A DNA stretch of 64,000 bases from CAXQZU01 sp964228555 (GTDB lineage: Bacteria; Planctomycetota; PLA2; JAEUHO01). The stretch is taken from contig CAXQZU010000008.1 in NCBI GenBank assembly GCA_964228555.1, positions 1-64,000 of the forward strand, in the 5' to 3' direction. Made by a program: the position numbers and the translations under genes. How positions within the stretch are numbered: position 1 is the first letter of the stretch; every line of letters starts with the position of its first letter. Of this stretch, positions 1 through 8,034 are shown one piece after another. A model generated the notes under the pieces. The model searched no databases and was not told the origin of the DNA. It saw only the letters and a list, made by a program, of their open reading frames with translations.

Positions 1-324
1 CGCGCAGGCCGCGGTGGGGTTGGCTGCAGGCCGACGGCCGCAGCGTGGTTCGCATGCATCGCCAGGTCATCGCAGGGCTCCCATCAGGGCCTGCGGCGGC
101 AACCACGCGCAGGCCCCTCGGACGAGGGTGGGACACGCGCGCCGCAGCGTCCCCGGGCCACGGGGAGGCCACAGCGTGCGTGGCAGCCGCGGTCCCTGCG
201 AAGGCCAGCGGCTGCACAGGGGACCGTACCCCAGCGCCGCAGGGTGGCAACCGTGCAGCCTCGATCGCGCGCAACCCGCATCGCAGGCGGGCTGGACGGG
301 CTTCGGCAGGCAGGCAGGGGAGGC
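1..324. other. Gene-free, hairpin-rich leader region
   Basis: No convincing protein gene is seen upstream of the first CDS. The region is full of inverted repeats. An 8-bp pair at 43-50/101-108 encloses a 6-bp pair at 71-76/90-95 with a short apical stem (80-82/87-89). A hairpin at 115-128 has a GGAC loop, a CCCC/GGGG hairpin lies at 151-165, and another 8-bp pair is at 210-217/253-260. In DNA this GC-rich some hairpins arise by chance. It could be a structured RNA on either strand or the end of something to the left. I looked for RNase P, tmRNA, SRP RNA and common riboswitch cores and found none. Confidence 0.3.
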
Positions 325-330
325 TAGGCT
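325..330 (+). promoter_or_regulatory. -10-like hexamer TAGGCT, leaderless start
   Basis: TAGGCT ends 6 nt before the ATG at 337, so transcription would start at or next to the start codon. No Shine-Dalgarno precedes the ATG. Confidence 0.5.
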
Positions 331-336
331 GCGCCC

Positions 337-2139
337 ATGGACGGGCACGCCTGGGTCACGCTGGCCACGCTGCTGGGAGCCACCGTGCTGCTGCTGGGCG
401 GCTGGATCCCGATGGCCGCCACGGCCCTGCTCGTGCCGGTCGTGCTCGCGCTCACGGGCACCGTGACGCCCGAGGTGGCGCTGGCGGGCTTCGGCAACCA
501 CGCCGCCATCTCGATCGGGGCCACCTTCGTGGTGGGGGCGGGACTCAAGGAGAGCGGCCTGGCCACCCTGCTGGCCCGCGCGCTGCAGCGCGTCGGCGGC
601 CGGCGCGAGACCGTGCTGCTGGCCCTGGTGTTGCTGTCCGGTGCTGCGCTGTCGGCGTGGATGAGCAACGCGGCCACGGTGGCGATGCTGCTGCCCGTGT
701 GCGTGGCGGTCAGCCGTCGCGCGCTCATCGAGCCCTCGCGGCTGCTGATGCCCATGGCCTTCGCGGTGGCGCTGGGCGGCACCGTGACCCTGATGGGAAC
801 GCAGCCCAACTTCCTCGTGGCCGAGTACGCCAAGCGATTGCCCGGCGAGCAGTTCGGATTCTTCGACTTCACGCCGGTGGGACTTGCCATCGTGGCCGTG
901 GGGGTGCTCACGCTCTTGCTGGTGGGCCGGCGGCTGGTGCGTCCCACCAGCACGGCCGAGCGCCTCGCGCAGGCGCGCGTGCCCGAGGAGGTGGCCGCCT
1001 CCTACGGCCTGGCGCAGGACATGTTCCTGATGCGCATCAGCGAGGGCTCGCCGCTGGCGGGGCGCACCATCGCCGAGGCCGGCATCCGCGCACGCTACGA
1101 CCTCACCGTGATGGTGGTGCGGCGCGACTCGCTGTTCGGGGACCGCTGGCTGGGGCCCAAGGCGGGGCTCCTGCTGGAAGCGGGCGACCTGCTGTACGTG
1201 GAAGGCGACGACCGCGACGCATGGGCCTTCGCGGAGGCGGAGCTGTGCCTGATGGGCCTGGCGGGCCCCAACGCGCTGGAGAGCGTGCTGGGCCGCGGCA
1301 TCACGCTGGTCGAGGTGACGGTGGCGCCCGGCAGCGACGCGCTGGGCCTGTCGTTCAAGGAGCTCGACCTGGGCCGCCGCTACGGCGTGAACGTGCTCTC
1401 GGCCTGGCGAGGCAACGCACGCGTCACGCGCGACCTCGCCACGCTGCGCCTCGCGGTGGGCGACACCTTCATGGTCAGCGGCACCGGCGAGCAGGTGCGC
1501 GCGCTCGCGCGCAACCCGGACTTCATCGTGCTCAGCGACGCCAGCCAGGTCGAGGACCTCGGGCACGGACCGCGCGCGTTGCTGGGCTTCCTGCTGGCCG
1601 TGGTGCCCCCGGCGATGGGCTGGTTCCCGCTGGCGGCCAGCGCGCTGGCCAGCGCGCTGTTCATGGTCGTCACGGGCTGCGTCTCGCGCACCACGCTGGT
1701 GCGCTGCGTGGACTGGAAGGTGCTGGCGCTCATCGTCGGCACGGTGCCGCTGGGCGTGGCCATCGAGCAGACGGGCCTCGCGTCGGCCGTGGCCGGGCCG
1801 CTGGCCTCGGCAGGCAGCCTGCTGGGCATGCCGGCCGTGCTGGCCGCACTCTTCGTGCTGGCAGCCACCCTCTCCGTGCTGACCTCCAACGCGGCGGCTG
1901 CGGTGGTGGTGGCCCCGGTGGCCGTGCAGGTGGCGGCAGCCGCCGGCCTCTCCACGCACACCGCCCTGCTGTGCGCCGCCTTCGGCTGCTCGTGCAACTT
2001 CCTGCTGCCCTTCTCGGCGGCCAACCTGCTGGTGATGGCGCCGGGTGGCTACGGCACGCGCGACTTCGTGCGGCTGGGCCTGCCGATGAGCCTCGTGATG
2101 CTCGTGGTCACGGTGGCCATGCTGTGCCTGCTGGGCTGA
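337..2139 (+). CDS. SLC13/DASS-type membrane transporter with two RCK_C domains
   Basis: A 600-residue inner-membrane carrier. The N-terminal half (about 1-215) and C-terminal part (about 415-600) are hydrophobic helices, each with an SNA-type signature (WMSNAATVAMLLP and LTSNAAAAVVV) typical of the divalent anion:sodium symporter fold. Between them, at about 225-305 and 310-405, are two soluble segments resembling TrkA-C/RCK_C regulatory domains. Relatives carry sulfate, dicarboxylates or other oxyanions with Na+; the substrate cannot be read from sequence. The gene stands alone; the convergent thiolase gene ends 16 nt past its TGA. The start is the ATG just after a -10-like hexamer. Confident in family, not in substrate. 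Confidence 0.85.
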   Translation: MDGHAWVTLATLLGATVLLLGGWIPMAATALLVPVVLALTGTVTPEVALAGFGNHAAISIGATFVVGAGLKESGLATLLARALQRVGGRRETVLLALVLLSGAALSAWMSNAATVAMLLPVCVAVSRRALIEPSRLLMPMAFAVALGGTVTLMGTQPNFLVAEYAKRLPGEQFGFFDFTPVGLAIVAVGVLTLLLVGRRLVRPTSTAERLAQARVPEEVAASYGLAQDMFLMRISEGSPLAGRTIAEAGIRARYDLTVMVVRRDSLFGDRWLGPKAGLLLEAGDLLYVEGDDRDAWAFAEAELCLMGLAGPNALESVLGRGITLVEVTVAPGSDALGLSFKELDLGRRYGVNVLSAWRGNARVTRDLATLRLAVGDTFMVSGTGEQVRALARNPDFIVLSDASQVEDLGHGPRALLGFLLAVVPPAMGWFPLAASALASALFMVVTGCVSRTTLVRCVDWKVLALIVGTVPLGVAIEQTGLASAVAGPLASAGSLLGMPAVLAALFVLAATLSVLTSNAAAAVVVAPVAVQVAAAAGLSTHTALLCAAFGCSCNFLLPFSAANLLVMAPGGYGTRDFVRLGLPMSLVMLVVTVAMLCLLG

Positions 2140-2154
2140 GCCGGTGCCGCGTCG

Positions 2155-3339
2155 CTAGGTGCGCTCCACGAGGGCTGCCAGGCCCAGCCCGCCGCTGATG
2201 CAGAGCGTGGCCACGCCGCGCTTGAGGTTGCGCTCCCGGAGGCTGTGCAGCAGCGTGACGAGGATGCGGCAGCCCGTCGCGCCGATCGGGTGGCCCAGGG
2301 CGATGGAGCCGCCGTCCACGTTGAGCCGCTCCTCGTCGATCTTGAGCTCGCGGTTGCAGGCGATCACCTGTGCGGCGAAGGCCTCGTTGAGCTCCCACAG
2401 GTCGATGTCGGCCATGCGCAACCCGGTCTCCCGCAGCAGGCGCTGCACGGCGGGCACGGGGCCCAGGCCCATCTCGCGCGGCTCCACGCCAGCCTCCGTG
2501 TACGCCACGAGCCGGGCCATCGGCGTCACGCCCGCCTTGCGCGCCGCCGCCTCGGACATCACGACCACGGCGGCGCCGCCGTCGGTGATGCCGCTGCTGT
2601 TGCCGGCATGCACGCTGCCGGTCTTGCGGAACACGGGGGGCAGCTTGGCCATGTCGGCCACGGTGACGCCATCGCGCGGGTGCTCGTCGGTCGTGAAGGG
2701 GGTGACCACCTTCTTGCGGTCCATCATCGGGATGGCCACCTTCTCGGCCTCGAAGCGGTTGCGCTTGCGAGCCGCCTCGCAGCGCTGCTGGCTGCGCACG
2801 GCGTAGGCGTCCTGCTCCTCGCGCGAGATGCCGTACTTCTCGACGAGGTTCTCGGCCGTGTCCCCCATGAGCTGGTCGGCCAGCCGGCAGTGGAAGCCGT
2901 CGTGGTACATGCCGTCCACGATCGCGTCATGGCCCAGCCGCTCGCCCCAGCGGGCCTTCAGCAGGTAGTAGGGCGTGTTGCTCATGCTCTCGATGCCGCC
3001 GGCCCGCACGGCCTGCGCCCGGCCCAGCCGGATGGCGTCAGCGCCCAGCAGGACGCTCTTGAGGCCCGAGCCGCAGGCCATGTTGACCGTGAAGGCCGGC
3101 CGGTCCACCGGCACGCCCGTGCGCACGGCCACCTGGCGGCCCGTGCTGGGGCCCTGGCCGGCCTGCCGGCCATGGCCGACGATGCACTGGTCGATGGCGG
3201 TGGGGGCGAGGCCTGCGCGGGCCAGCGCTTCCTTGGCGGCATGCATGCCCAGCTCGGGCGCCGTCAGCGGCATCAGGCTGCCGCCGAACTTGCCGATGGG
3301 CGTGCGCACGGCACCAGCCAGCACGATGGAGTCAGCCAT
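2155..3339 (-). CDS. Acetyl-CoA C-acetyltransferase (thiolase family)
   Basis: At 394 residues this is full length for a type II thiolase. The nucleophilic Cys lies in NMACGSGLKSV (Cys89), the histidine in ALGHPIGATG (His350) and the second catalytic Cys in CISGGLG (Cys380). These are the expected triad for condensing or cleaving acyl-CoA with acetyl-CoA. It works in the cytosol, in acetoacetyl-CoA formation or fatty-acid/ketone metabolism; no pathway partner is adjacent, so the direction is unknown. The ATG is preceded by a GGAG within a 12-nt leader string shared with two unrelated genes in the window. The TAG stop faces the transporter gene. Confidence 0.92.
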   Translation of the reverse strand: MADSIVLAGAVRTPIGKFGGSLMPLTAPELGMHAAKEALARAGLAPTAIDQCIVGHGRQAGQGPSTGRQVAVRTGVPVDRPAFTVNMACGSGLKSVLLGADAIRLGRAQAVRAGGIESMSNTPYYLLKARWGERLGHDAIVDGMYHDGFHCRLADQLMGDTAENLVEKYGISREEQDAYAVRSQQRCEAARKRNRFEAEKVAIPMMDRKKVVTPFTTDEHPRDGVTVADMAKLPPVFRKTGSVHAGNSSGITDGGAAVVVMSEAAARKAGVTPMARLVAYTEAGVEPREMGLGPVPAVQRLLRETGLRMADIDLWELNEAFAAQVIACNRELKIDEERLNVDGGSIALGHPIGATGCRILVTLLHSLRERNLKRGVATLCISGGLGLAALVERT

Positions 3340-3343
3340 GGGG

Positions 3344-3355
3344 GGCTCCAGCAGG
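3344..3355 (-). promoter_or_regulatory. Shared 12-nt leader element with GGAG
   Basis: On the minus strand CCTGCTGGAGCC sits 4 nt before the thiolase ATG. The identical 12-mer occurs before the ferredoxin (7984-7995) and the NTF2-like protein (18319-18330). It contains a GGAG Shine-Dalgarno core. Confidence 0.4.
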
Positions 3356-3449
3356 AGGAGGCGACACCCTACCGGCCCCGCCCTGCCGCGGCGCGGCCCG
3401 TGCGGGCGCGAGCGGCCCGGGGTCCCCTTGGCGGCGGCGCGGGGGAGGC

Positions 3450-3455
3450 TAGCCT
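3450..3455 (+). promoter_or_regulatory. -10-like hexamer TAGCCT
   Basis: TAGCCT lies 22 nt before the mqnD ATG, giving a short leader that contains GGAG; this is a leadered, SD-type start. Confidence 0.4.
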
Positions 3456-3477
3456 TGGGCCGTCCCGGAGAGGCGCC

Positions 3478-4986
3478 ATGCCGTCGAAGAAGAAGGCCGC
3501 CAAGGATGCCACGCCTCCCACGCCGGTGCCGGCACCGGCCGAGCCCGCGCCGGCGGCTCCGTCAAGGGCCCGCAAGGCCAAGGACGCTACGGCCCAGGAG
3601 GCCGCGGCCGCGAGCGTGCCGGCGGCGGGCAAGCAGAAGGCCGCCAGGCCCGCGAAGGCCGAGGCGCCGGCGGCGCCCGCGAAGGGCCCGGCCAAGGGCC
3701 GCGGCAAGGCGGCCACGGGCAAGGCCGCGCCTGCGAAGCCCAAGCCGGGCAAGGCTGCGCCGCGCCCCGATCCCGACGATCTCGACGAGCTCGAGGGCCT
3801 CGACGACGAGGCGATGGCCGCCGACCTCGCGGGCCTGGACGAGGAACTCGACGAGGACGACGCGGCTCCCGCGCCGCCGGCCGCGCCGGCGAAGGGCGCG
3901 CCCAAGGCGCCTGCCGCGGCGCCGCCGGCGGGCAAGGGCCGGGCCACCCCGCCCGCAGCGCCGGGGGCGGGTGACGACGAGGACGCTCCGGGCATCGCGG
4001 GCCTGCTGCGCGCGCTGGCGGCCGGCCGGGGTGCGACGGCACCCAAGCGTCCTGCCGGCGGCATGGACCTGGGCGACGACGACGAGGGCGCGGCCCCGCC
4101 TCCGCCGCCCAAGCCGCAGCGCAAGGTGCCGCCCATGCCCCCGCGCAAGCCGGGCGTGATCACGCTGGCCATCAGCCCCGACGCCGACGACGCCTTCATG
4201 CTCTTCGCGCTCGAGAACGGTCTCGTGGCCACCGAGGACCGCAAGTACGAGATCGTGCGGGGCGAGGTCTCGCGCCTCAACGAGGAGGCGCAGCGCGGCA
4301 CCTACGACGTGACCGCGTTCTCGTTCGGCTCGTGGCCGCAGCTGGTCGACCGCTACCTCGTGCTCCCGTCCGGCGCCTCGCTGGGCGACGGCGTGGGGCC
4401 GGTGGTGGTGAGCAAGACGCCGGTGCGCAGCAGCGAGGTCAACGGCCTCGTGGTGGGCGTGCCCGGCCTCTCCACCACGGGCGCCCTCGTGCTGCGCATG
4501 TGGCTGCACCCTGCCCGGCTCAACCTCGTGGCGCTGCCCTTCGAGGCCGTGCCGCTGGCCGTGGCGGCGGGCAAGGTGCGCGCCGGCGTGCTCATCCACG
4601 AGGCCCAGCTCACCTACCGCGCGCAGGGCCTCGTGATGGTGGAGGACCTCGGTCGCTGGTGGACCTCGCGCACCGACGGCCTGCCGCTGCCGCTGGGCGG
4701 CATGGTGGTGCGGCGCGACATCCCGCAGGAAGAGCGCGCCAAGATCAACCTCGACCTCAAGCGTTCCATCGCCTACGCGATGGGCCACCGTGCCGAGGCG
4801 CTGGCGCACGCCGCCAAGTACTGCAAGGGGCTGACGTCCACCCAGCTCGAGCGCTACATCGACAACTACGTCAACGAGCTCACGCTCGACATCGGCGAGC
4901 GGGGCCGCCAGGCCGTGCAGGCCCTGTTCGAGAAGGCCAAGTCGCTGGGCTTCGTGCGCGACGTGGTCGAGCTGGAGATGGCGTAG
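3478..4986 (+). CDS. mqnD: 1,4-dihydroxy-6-naphthoate synthase (MqnD) with long Lys/Ala/Pro-rich N-terminal extension
   Basis: The C-terminal ~280 residues (from about 225) match MqnD of the futalosine menaquinone pathway. They begin with VITLAISPDADDAFM and contain the periplasmic-binding-protein-like two-lobe pattern (GEVSRLNEEAQRGTYDVTAFS, VGVPGLSTTGALVLRM). MqnD converts cyclic dehypoxanthine futalosine to 1,4-dihydroxy-6-naphthoate. The 502-residue protein is far longer than usual MqnD (about 280). Residues 1-220 are low-complexity: first Lys/Ala/Pro-rich and histone-H1-like, then Asp/Glu-rich around 100-125, then mixed. The ATG at 3478 opens with MPSKKKAAKDA after a GGAG. Codon bias is continuous through the extension, so it looks translated. 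No other mqn gene is in the window. Confidence 0.85.
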   Translation: MPSKKKAAKDATPPTPVPAPAEPAPAAPSRARKAKDATAQEAAAASVPAAGKQKAARPAKAEAPAAPAKGPAKGRGKAATGKAAPAKPKPGKAAPRPDPDDLDELEGLDDEAMAADLAGLDEELDEDDAAPAPPAAPAKGAPKAPAAAPPAGKGRATPPAAPGAGDDEDAPGIAGLLRALAAGRGATAPKRPAGGMDLGDDDEGAAPPPPPKPQRKVPPMPPRKPGVITLAISPDADDAFMLFALENGLVATEDRKYEIVRGEVSRLNEEAQRGTYDVTAFSFGSWPQLVDRYLVLPSGASLGDGVGPVVVSKTPVRSSEVNGLVVGVPGLSTTGALVLRMWLHPARLNLVALPFEAVPLAVAAGKVRAGVLIHEAQLTYRAQGLVMVEDLGRWWTSRTDGLPLPLGGMVVRRDIPQEERAKINLDLKRSIAYAMGHRAEALAHAAKYCKGLTSTQLERYIDNYVNELTLDIGERGRQAVQALFEKAKSLGFVRDVVELEMA

Positions 4987-5005
4987 CCGCGCCGGGCCTG
5001 CGCGG
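4987..5005. terminator. Stem-loop between convergent mqnD and kbl
   Basis: CCGCGC (4987-4992) pairs with GCGCGG (5000-5005) around a 7-nt loop, directly after the mqnD stop and just past the end of kbl. It could act in both directions. There is no clear U-tract. Confidence 0.35.
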
Positions 5006-5009
5006 CCGC

Positions 5010-6209
5010 TCAGCGGATCACGCCCAGCGCGCGGCCCACGCGGGCGAAGGCGGCCAGCGCGTGCTCGATGTCCTCGGGCGAGTGGCCGGCCGAGACCTGC
5101 ACGCGGATGCGGGCCTGGCCGCGGGGCACGACGGGGAAGGAGAAGCCGATCACGTACACGCCCTCGCCCTGCATGCGCTCGGCCATCTCGGCCGCGAGGC
5201 GGGCGTCGCCCAGCATGATGGGCACGATGGGGTGCACGCCGGGGCGGATGCTGAAGCCGGCGGCCGTCATGCCCGAGCGGAAGCGCTGCGTGTTGCGCTC
5301 GAGGCGGTCGCGCAGCTCGGTGCTGGCCGAGAGCAGGTCCATGCAGGCCAGCGAGGCGGCCACGATGGCCGGCGGCACGGTGTTGCTGAACAGGTAGGGG
5401 CGCGAGCGCTGGCGCAGCAGGGCCACCAGCTCCTTGCGTGCGGCCGTGAAGCCGCCGCTGGCGCCGCCCAGCGCCTTGCCCAGCGTGGAGGTGACGATGT
5501 CGATGCGGTCCATCACCCCGCAGTGCTCGCCCGTGCCGCGCCCTGTGCGGCCCACGAAGCCGGTGGCGTGCGAGTCGTCCACCATGACCAGCGCGTCGTG
5601 GCGCTCGGCGATGTCGCACAGGCGCGCGAGGTCGGCGATGTCGCCGTCCATGCTGAACACGCCGTCGGTGGCCACCATGACGCGCCGCGCGCCGGCTGCG
5701 CGAGCCTCCTTGAGCTTGGCCTCCAGGTCGGCGAAGTCGAGGTGCTCGTAGCGGTAGCGCTGCGCCTTGCACAGGCGGATGCCGTCGATGATGGAGGCGT
5801 GGTTGAGCGCGTCGGAGACGATCGCGTCCTGCTCGCCCAGCAGCGTCTCGAACAGGCCGCCGTTGGCGTCGAAGCACGAGCCGTAGAGGATGCAGTCGTC
5901 CTGGCCGACGAAGGCCGCGAGGCGCTGCTCCAGCTCCTTGTGGCGGTCCTGCGTGCCGCAGATGAAGCGCACCGAGGCCATGCCGTAGCCGCGCGTGTCC
6001 AGCGAGGAACGCACGGCCTCCAGCAGGCGCGGGTGGTTGGCCAGCCCGAGGTAGTTGTTGGCGCAGAAGTTCAGCATCGCGCGCCCGTCGGCCAGCCGGA
6101 TGTGCGAGCCCTGCGGGCTCCCGATCTGGCGCTCGCGCTTGGTCAGGCCCTGCGACTCGATGGCGTCGAGCTCGTCCTGGAAGCCCTTGCGCGTGGCGGG
6201 CGTGTACAT
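5010..6209 (-). CDS. kbl: Glycine C-acetyltransferase (2-amino-3-ketobutyrate CoA ligase)
   Basis: A PLP enzyme of the alpha-oxoamine synthase family, 399 residues, the usual length of Kbl. The PLP lysine is Lys245 in STLGKALGGASGG and the cofactor aspartate lies in MVDDSHATGFVG. It cleaves 2-amino-3-oxobutyrate with CoA to glycine and acetyl-CoA, the second step of threonine catabolism. No threonine dehydrogenase (tdh) is in the window. Related AONS enzymes (BioF, serine palmitoyltransferase) are the main alternatives, but the overall sequence, including SRxxxGTQDRHKELE-like segments, favours Kbl. The ATG has GGAG upstream. Confidence 0.9.
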   Translation of the reverse strand: MYTPATRKGFQDELDAIESQGLTKRERQIGSPQGSHIRLADGRAMLNFCANNYLGLANHPRLLEAVRSSLDTRGYGMASVRFICGTQDRHKELEQRLAAFVGQDDCILYGSCFDANGGLFETLLGEQDAIVSDALNHASIIDGIRLCKAQRYRYEHLDFADLEAKLKEARAAGARRVMVATDGVFSMDGDIADLARLCDIAERHDALVMVDDSHATGFVGRTGRGTGEHCGVMDRIDIVTSTLGKALGGASGGFTAARKELVALLRQRSRPYLFSNTVPPAIVAASLACMDLLSASTELRDRLERNTQRFRSGMTAAGFSIRPGVHPIVPIMLGDARLAAEMAERMQGEGVYVIGFSFPVVPRGQARIRVQVSAGHSPEDIEHALAAFARVGRALGVIR

Positions 6210-6272
6210 GGGCGCGACCTCCGGGGAAGCCGCCGTCCTACCACGCCGTGACCGCCCCGGCCACCCGCCTGC

Positions 6273-7097
6273 TCAGCGGGTGCGACGCTGGCGCCACGCC
6301 TCGTAGAGGAACACCGCGGCGGCGCTGGAGACGTTGAGGGAGTCCACCGTGGACGGCATCGGCACCGACACGGCCCCGTCGCAGCAGGCCCTCACCGCGG
6401 CCGAGATGCCCTCTCCCTCGGCGCCCAGCACCAGGCAGGTGTCGCCCGCGAGCCCGGCCCGCTCCACGGGGCTGTCCACGGCCTCCGGCTCCGTGGCCAG
6501 CACGCGCAGGCCGGCGGCGCGCACGCGGGCGAGCGCCGCCACCAGCGGCATGTCCTCCACCACGGGCACCACGAAGGATGCGCCCATCGAGGCCCCGATG
6601 GCGCGCGTCAGGAAGGGGCTGCAGGCCGTCTCGCCCACCAGCAAGCCGTCCACCCCGAAGGCGGCGGCGTTGCGCACCACCACGCCCACGTTCTCGGCGT
6701 TGGTGATGCCGTCCAGCGCCACCAGCAGGCGGGGCCGCCCGCGCGGTGCCAGCAGCCCCTCCAGCGAGGGGCGCTGCGCGAGGCGGCCCAGGGCCTTGAG
6801 GCCGGCACGCTCGTGGAAGCCCGTCAGGCGCGTGACGGCCTCGCGGTCGGGCGCCAGCACCACGCGCGGTCGCGGCTGGCGGGCCAGCAGGACGGGCCGC
6901 AGCCGTTCCAGCCAGTCGGGCGTGAGCAGCACGGCCTCCACCGGGTGGGGGCTGGCCAGCAGGCGCTGCACCACCTTGCCGCCCTCGGCCACGAAGCGCC
7001 CGCTGCGCTCCAGCCCCTTGGCGCGGCGCAGCGAGAGGAAGGGCGCCAGGCACTCGGCGCTGGCCTGCGCCAGCGGCAGGGGGGCGAGGTCGTCCAC
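6273..7097 (-). CDS. SpoU/TrmH-family RNA 2'-O-methyltransferase
   Basis: A SPOUT-class methyltransferase acting on tRNA or rRNA ribose 2'-OH with SAM. The N-terminal ~85 residues resemble the SpoU substrate-binding domain (RRAKGLERSGRFVAEGGKVV). The C-terminal knot domain carries motif 1 (GITNAENVGVVVRNA), motif 2 (LVLGAEGEGIS) and motif 3 (SVPMPSTVDSLNVSSAAAV). Target is unknown. The start is uncertain: GTG at 7097 lies just past the upstream stop and gives 274 residues; GTG at 7127 or 7130 in the same frame would overlap the upstream gene. It is probably cotranscribed with the DUF937-like gene. Confidence 0.8.
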   Translation of the reverse strand: MDDLAPLPLAQASAECLAPFLSLRRAKGLERSGRFVAEGGKVVQRLLASPHPVEAVLLTPDWLERLRPVLLARQPRPRVVLAPDREAVTRLTGFHERAGLKALGRLAQRPSLEGLLAPRGRPRLLVALDGITNAENVGVVVRNAAAFGVDGLLVGETACSPFLTRAIGASMGASFVVPVVEDMPLVAALARVRAAGLRVLATEPEAVDSPVERAGLAGDTCLVLGAEGEGISAAVRACCDGAVSVPMPSTVDSLNVSSAAAVFLYEAWRQRRTR

Positions 7098-7105
7098 GGG
7101 CGCGC

Positions 7106-7693
7106 TCAGGAGAGCATCCGGCTCCACCACGGGAAGCCCCGGGTGCGGATCCGGCGGAAGGCGTCGGCGGGGAACCCCGCCTCGGCCACGAGCACCTGCG
7201 GCTCGGCGAGCTCGGCGTCGCTGCGCTCGTCCAGCCAGGCGGCCAGCTCCTCGCGCGTGCCCGCCTTGGCAAGGGCAGCCAGCACCATCGGGGCCACGAG
7301 GGCCAGCGCCCGGCCCAGCACGGCCTCCGGGTCGTGCGTGCGCGACGCCAGCCACGCGCACAGGCGCGGGCCCTCGTCGCCCAGCAGCCCGCCCAGGCGC
7401 GGGCTGGGCGCAGGCGCCCGCGCATCCACCTCCTGCAGCAGGCGCGGGTTGGCCAGCGTGTCGGGCTTGCCGAACTTCGCCAGCACGTCCATCACGGCGT
7501 CGATGGAGCCCTCGCGCTTGCGGCGGTGGCGAGCCAGTGCCGCGGGCAGCAGGGCGGCTGCCGCCGAGATGGCCTCGGCGCTGCCCGAGCGCGAGAGGTC
7601 CCCGCGCGTGCGCAGGGCCTTGGCGGCGGCCCCGGCGGACCGCTCCACGGCCAGCAGGTAGCGGTCCACGAGGGTGGCGGCGGGTGCAGGCAC
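7106..7693 (-). CDS. DUF937/YidB-like protein
   Basis: A 195-residue, all-helical, soluble protein with no signal peptide, starting at GTG 7693 (MPAPAATLVDRYLLAVERSA). A central segment (about 95-150; PSPRLGGLLGDEGPRLCAWL then APMVLAALAKAGTREELAAW) resembles DUF937, where helices package around a predicted LPxVLxALA-like core. Family function is unknown. It ends at the start of the SpoU methyltransferase and probably forms an operon with it. Assignment to DUF937 is by pattern only. Confidence 0.6.
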   Translation of the reverse strand: MPAPAATLVDRYLLAVERSAGAAAKALRTRGDLSRSGSAEAISAAAALLPAALARHRRKREGSIDAVMDVLAKFGKPDTLANPRLLQEVDARAPAPSPRLGGLLGDEGPRLCAWLASRTHDPEAVLGRALALVAPMVLAALAKAGTREELAAWLDERSDAELAEPQVLVAEAGFPADAFRRIRTRGFPWWSRMLS

Positions 7694-7738
7694 GCCGTCA
7701 GGGTGGACCCGCCCGGCCGGCCTGCCAACGAATGCAGC

Positions 7739-7978
7739 CTAGGAGCCCTCGCCGTCCTTGCCGATGGCCTCGACCGGGCAGCCCTCCAGGGCCTCCAGGC
7801 ACTCGGCCACGTCCTGCTCGGTGGCCGGCTGCGCGTGCACGTAGCTGTAGCCCTTGTCGTCGTTGCGCCGGAAGAAGCGCGGCGCCGTCTCGCGGCAGGC
7901 GTCGCAGTCGATGCACTGGTCGTCCACGTAGAAGCGCCCCGGGACGTTCTCCGGCAGCTTGCTCTTCTTGTCGGCCAT
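7739..7978 (-). CDS. Small [4Fe-4S] ferredoxin
   Basis: A 79-residue ferredoxin with one cluster motif: Cys22, Cys25 and Cys28 in CIDCDACRE, then Cys67 in CPVEAI. Cys60 is extra and could form a disulfide, as in some single-cluster ferredoxins. It is a cytosolic electron carrier. The acidic body and the Ala-Pro after the motif fit the Bacillus/Thermotoga-type 4Fe ferredoxins. The ATG at 7978 was chosen over an upstream in-frame start at 8008 because it follows GGAG and the usual spacing. The partner enzyme is not adjacent. Confidence 0.88.
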   Translation of the reverse strand: MADKKSKLPENVPGRFYVDDQCIDCDACRETAPRFFRRNDDKGYSYVHAQPATEQDVAECLEALEGCPVEAIGKDGEGS

Positions 7979-7983
7979 GGGAA

Positions 7984-7995
7984 GGCTCCAGCAGG
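7984..7995 (-). promoter_or_regulatory. Shared 12-nt leader element with GGAG
   Basis: The same CCTGCTGGAGCC string as before the thiolase, here 5 nt before the ferredoxin ATG. Confidence 0.4.
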
Positions 7996-8034
7996 TCGTC
8001 CAGCCCACGACCGTACGCGTCGGGCGGGGCAGGT

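Noticed and set aside
1..336. RNase P RNA, tmRNA, SRP RNA or a cobalamin or glycine riboswitch
   Set aside because: I compared the hairpins with the conserved cores I know and found none of them.
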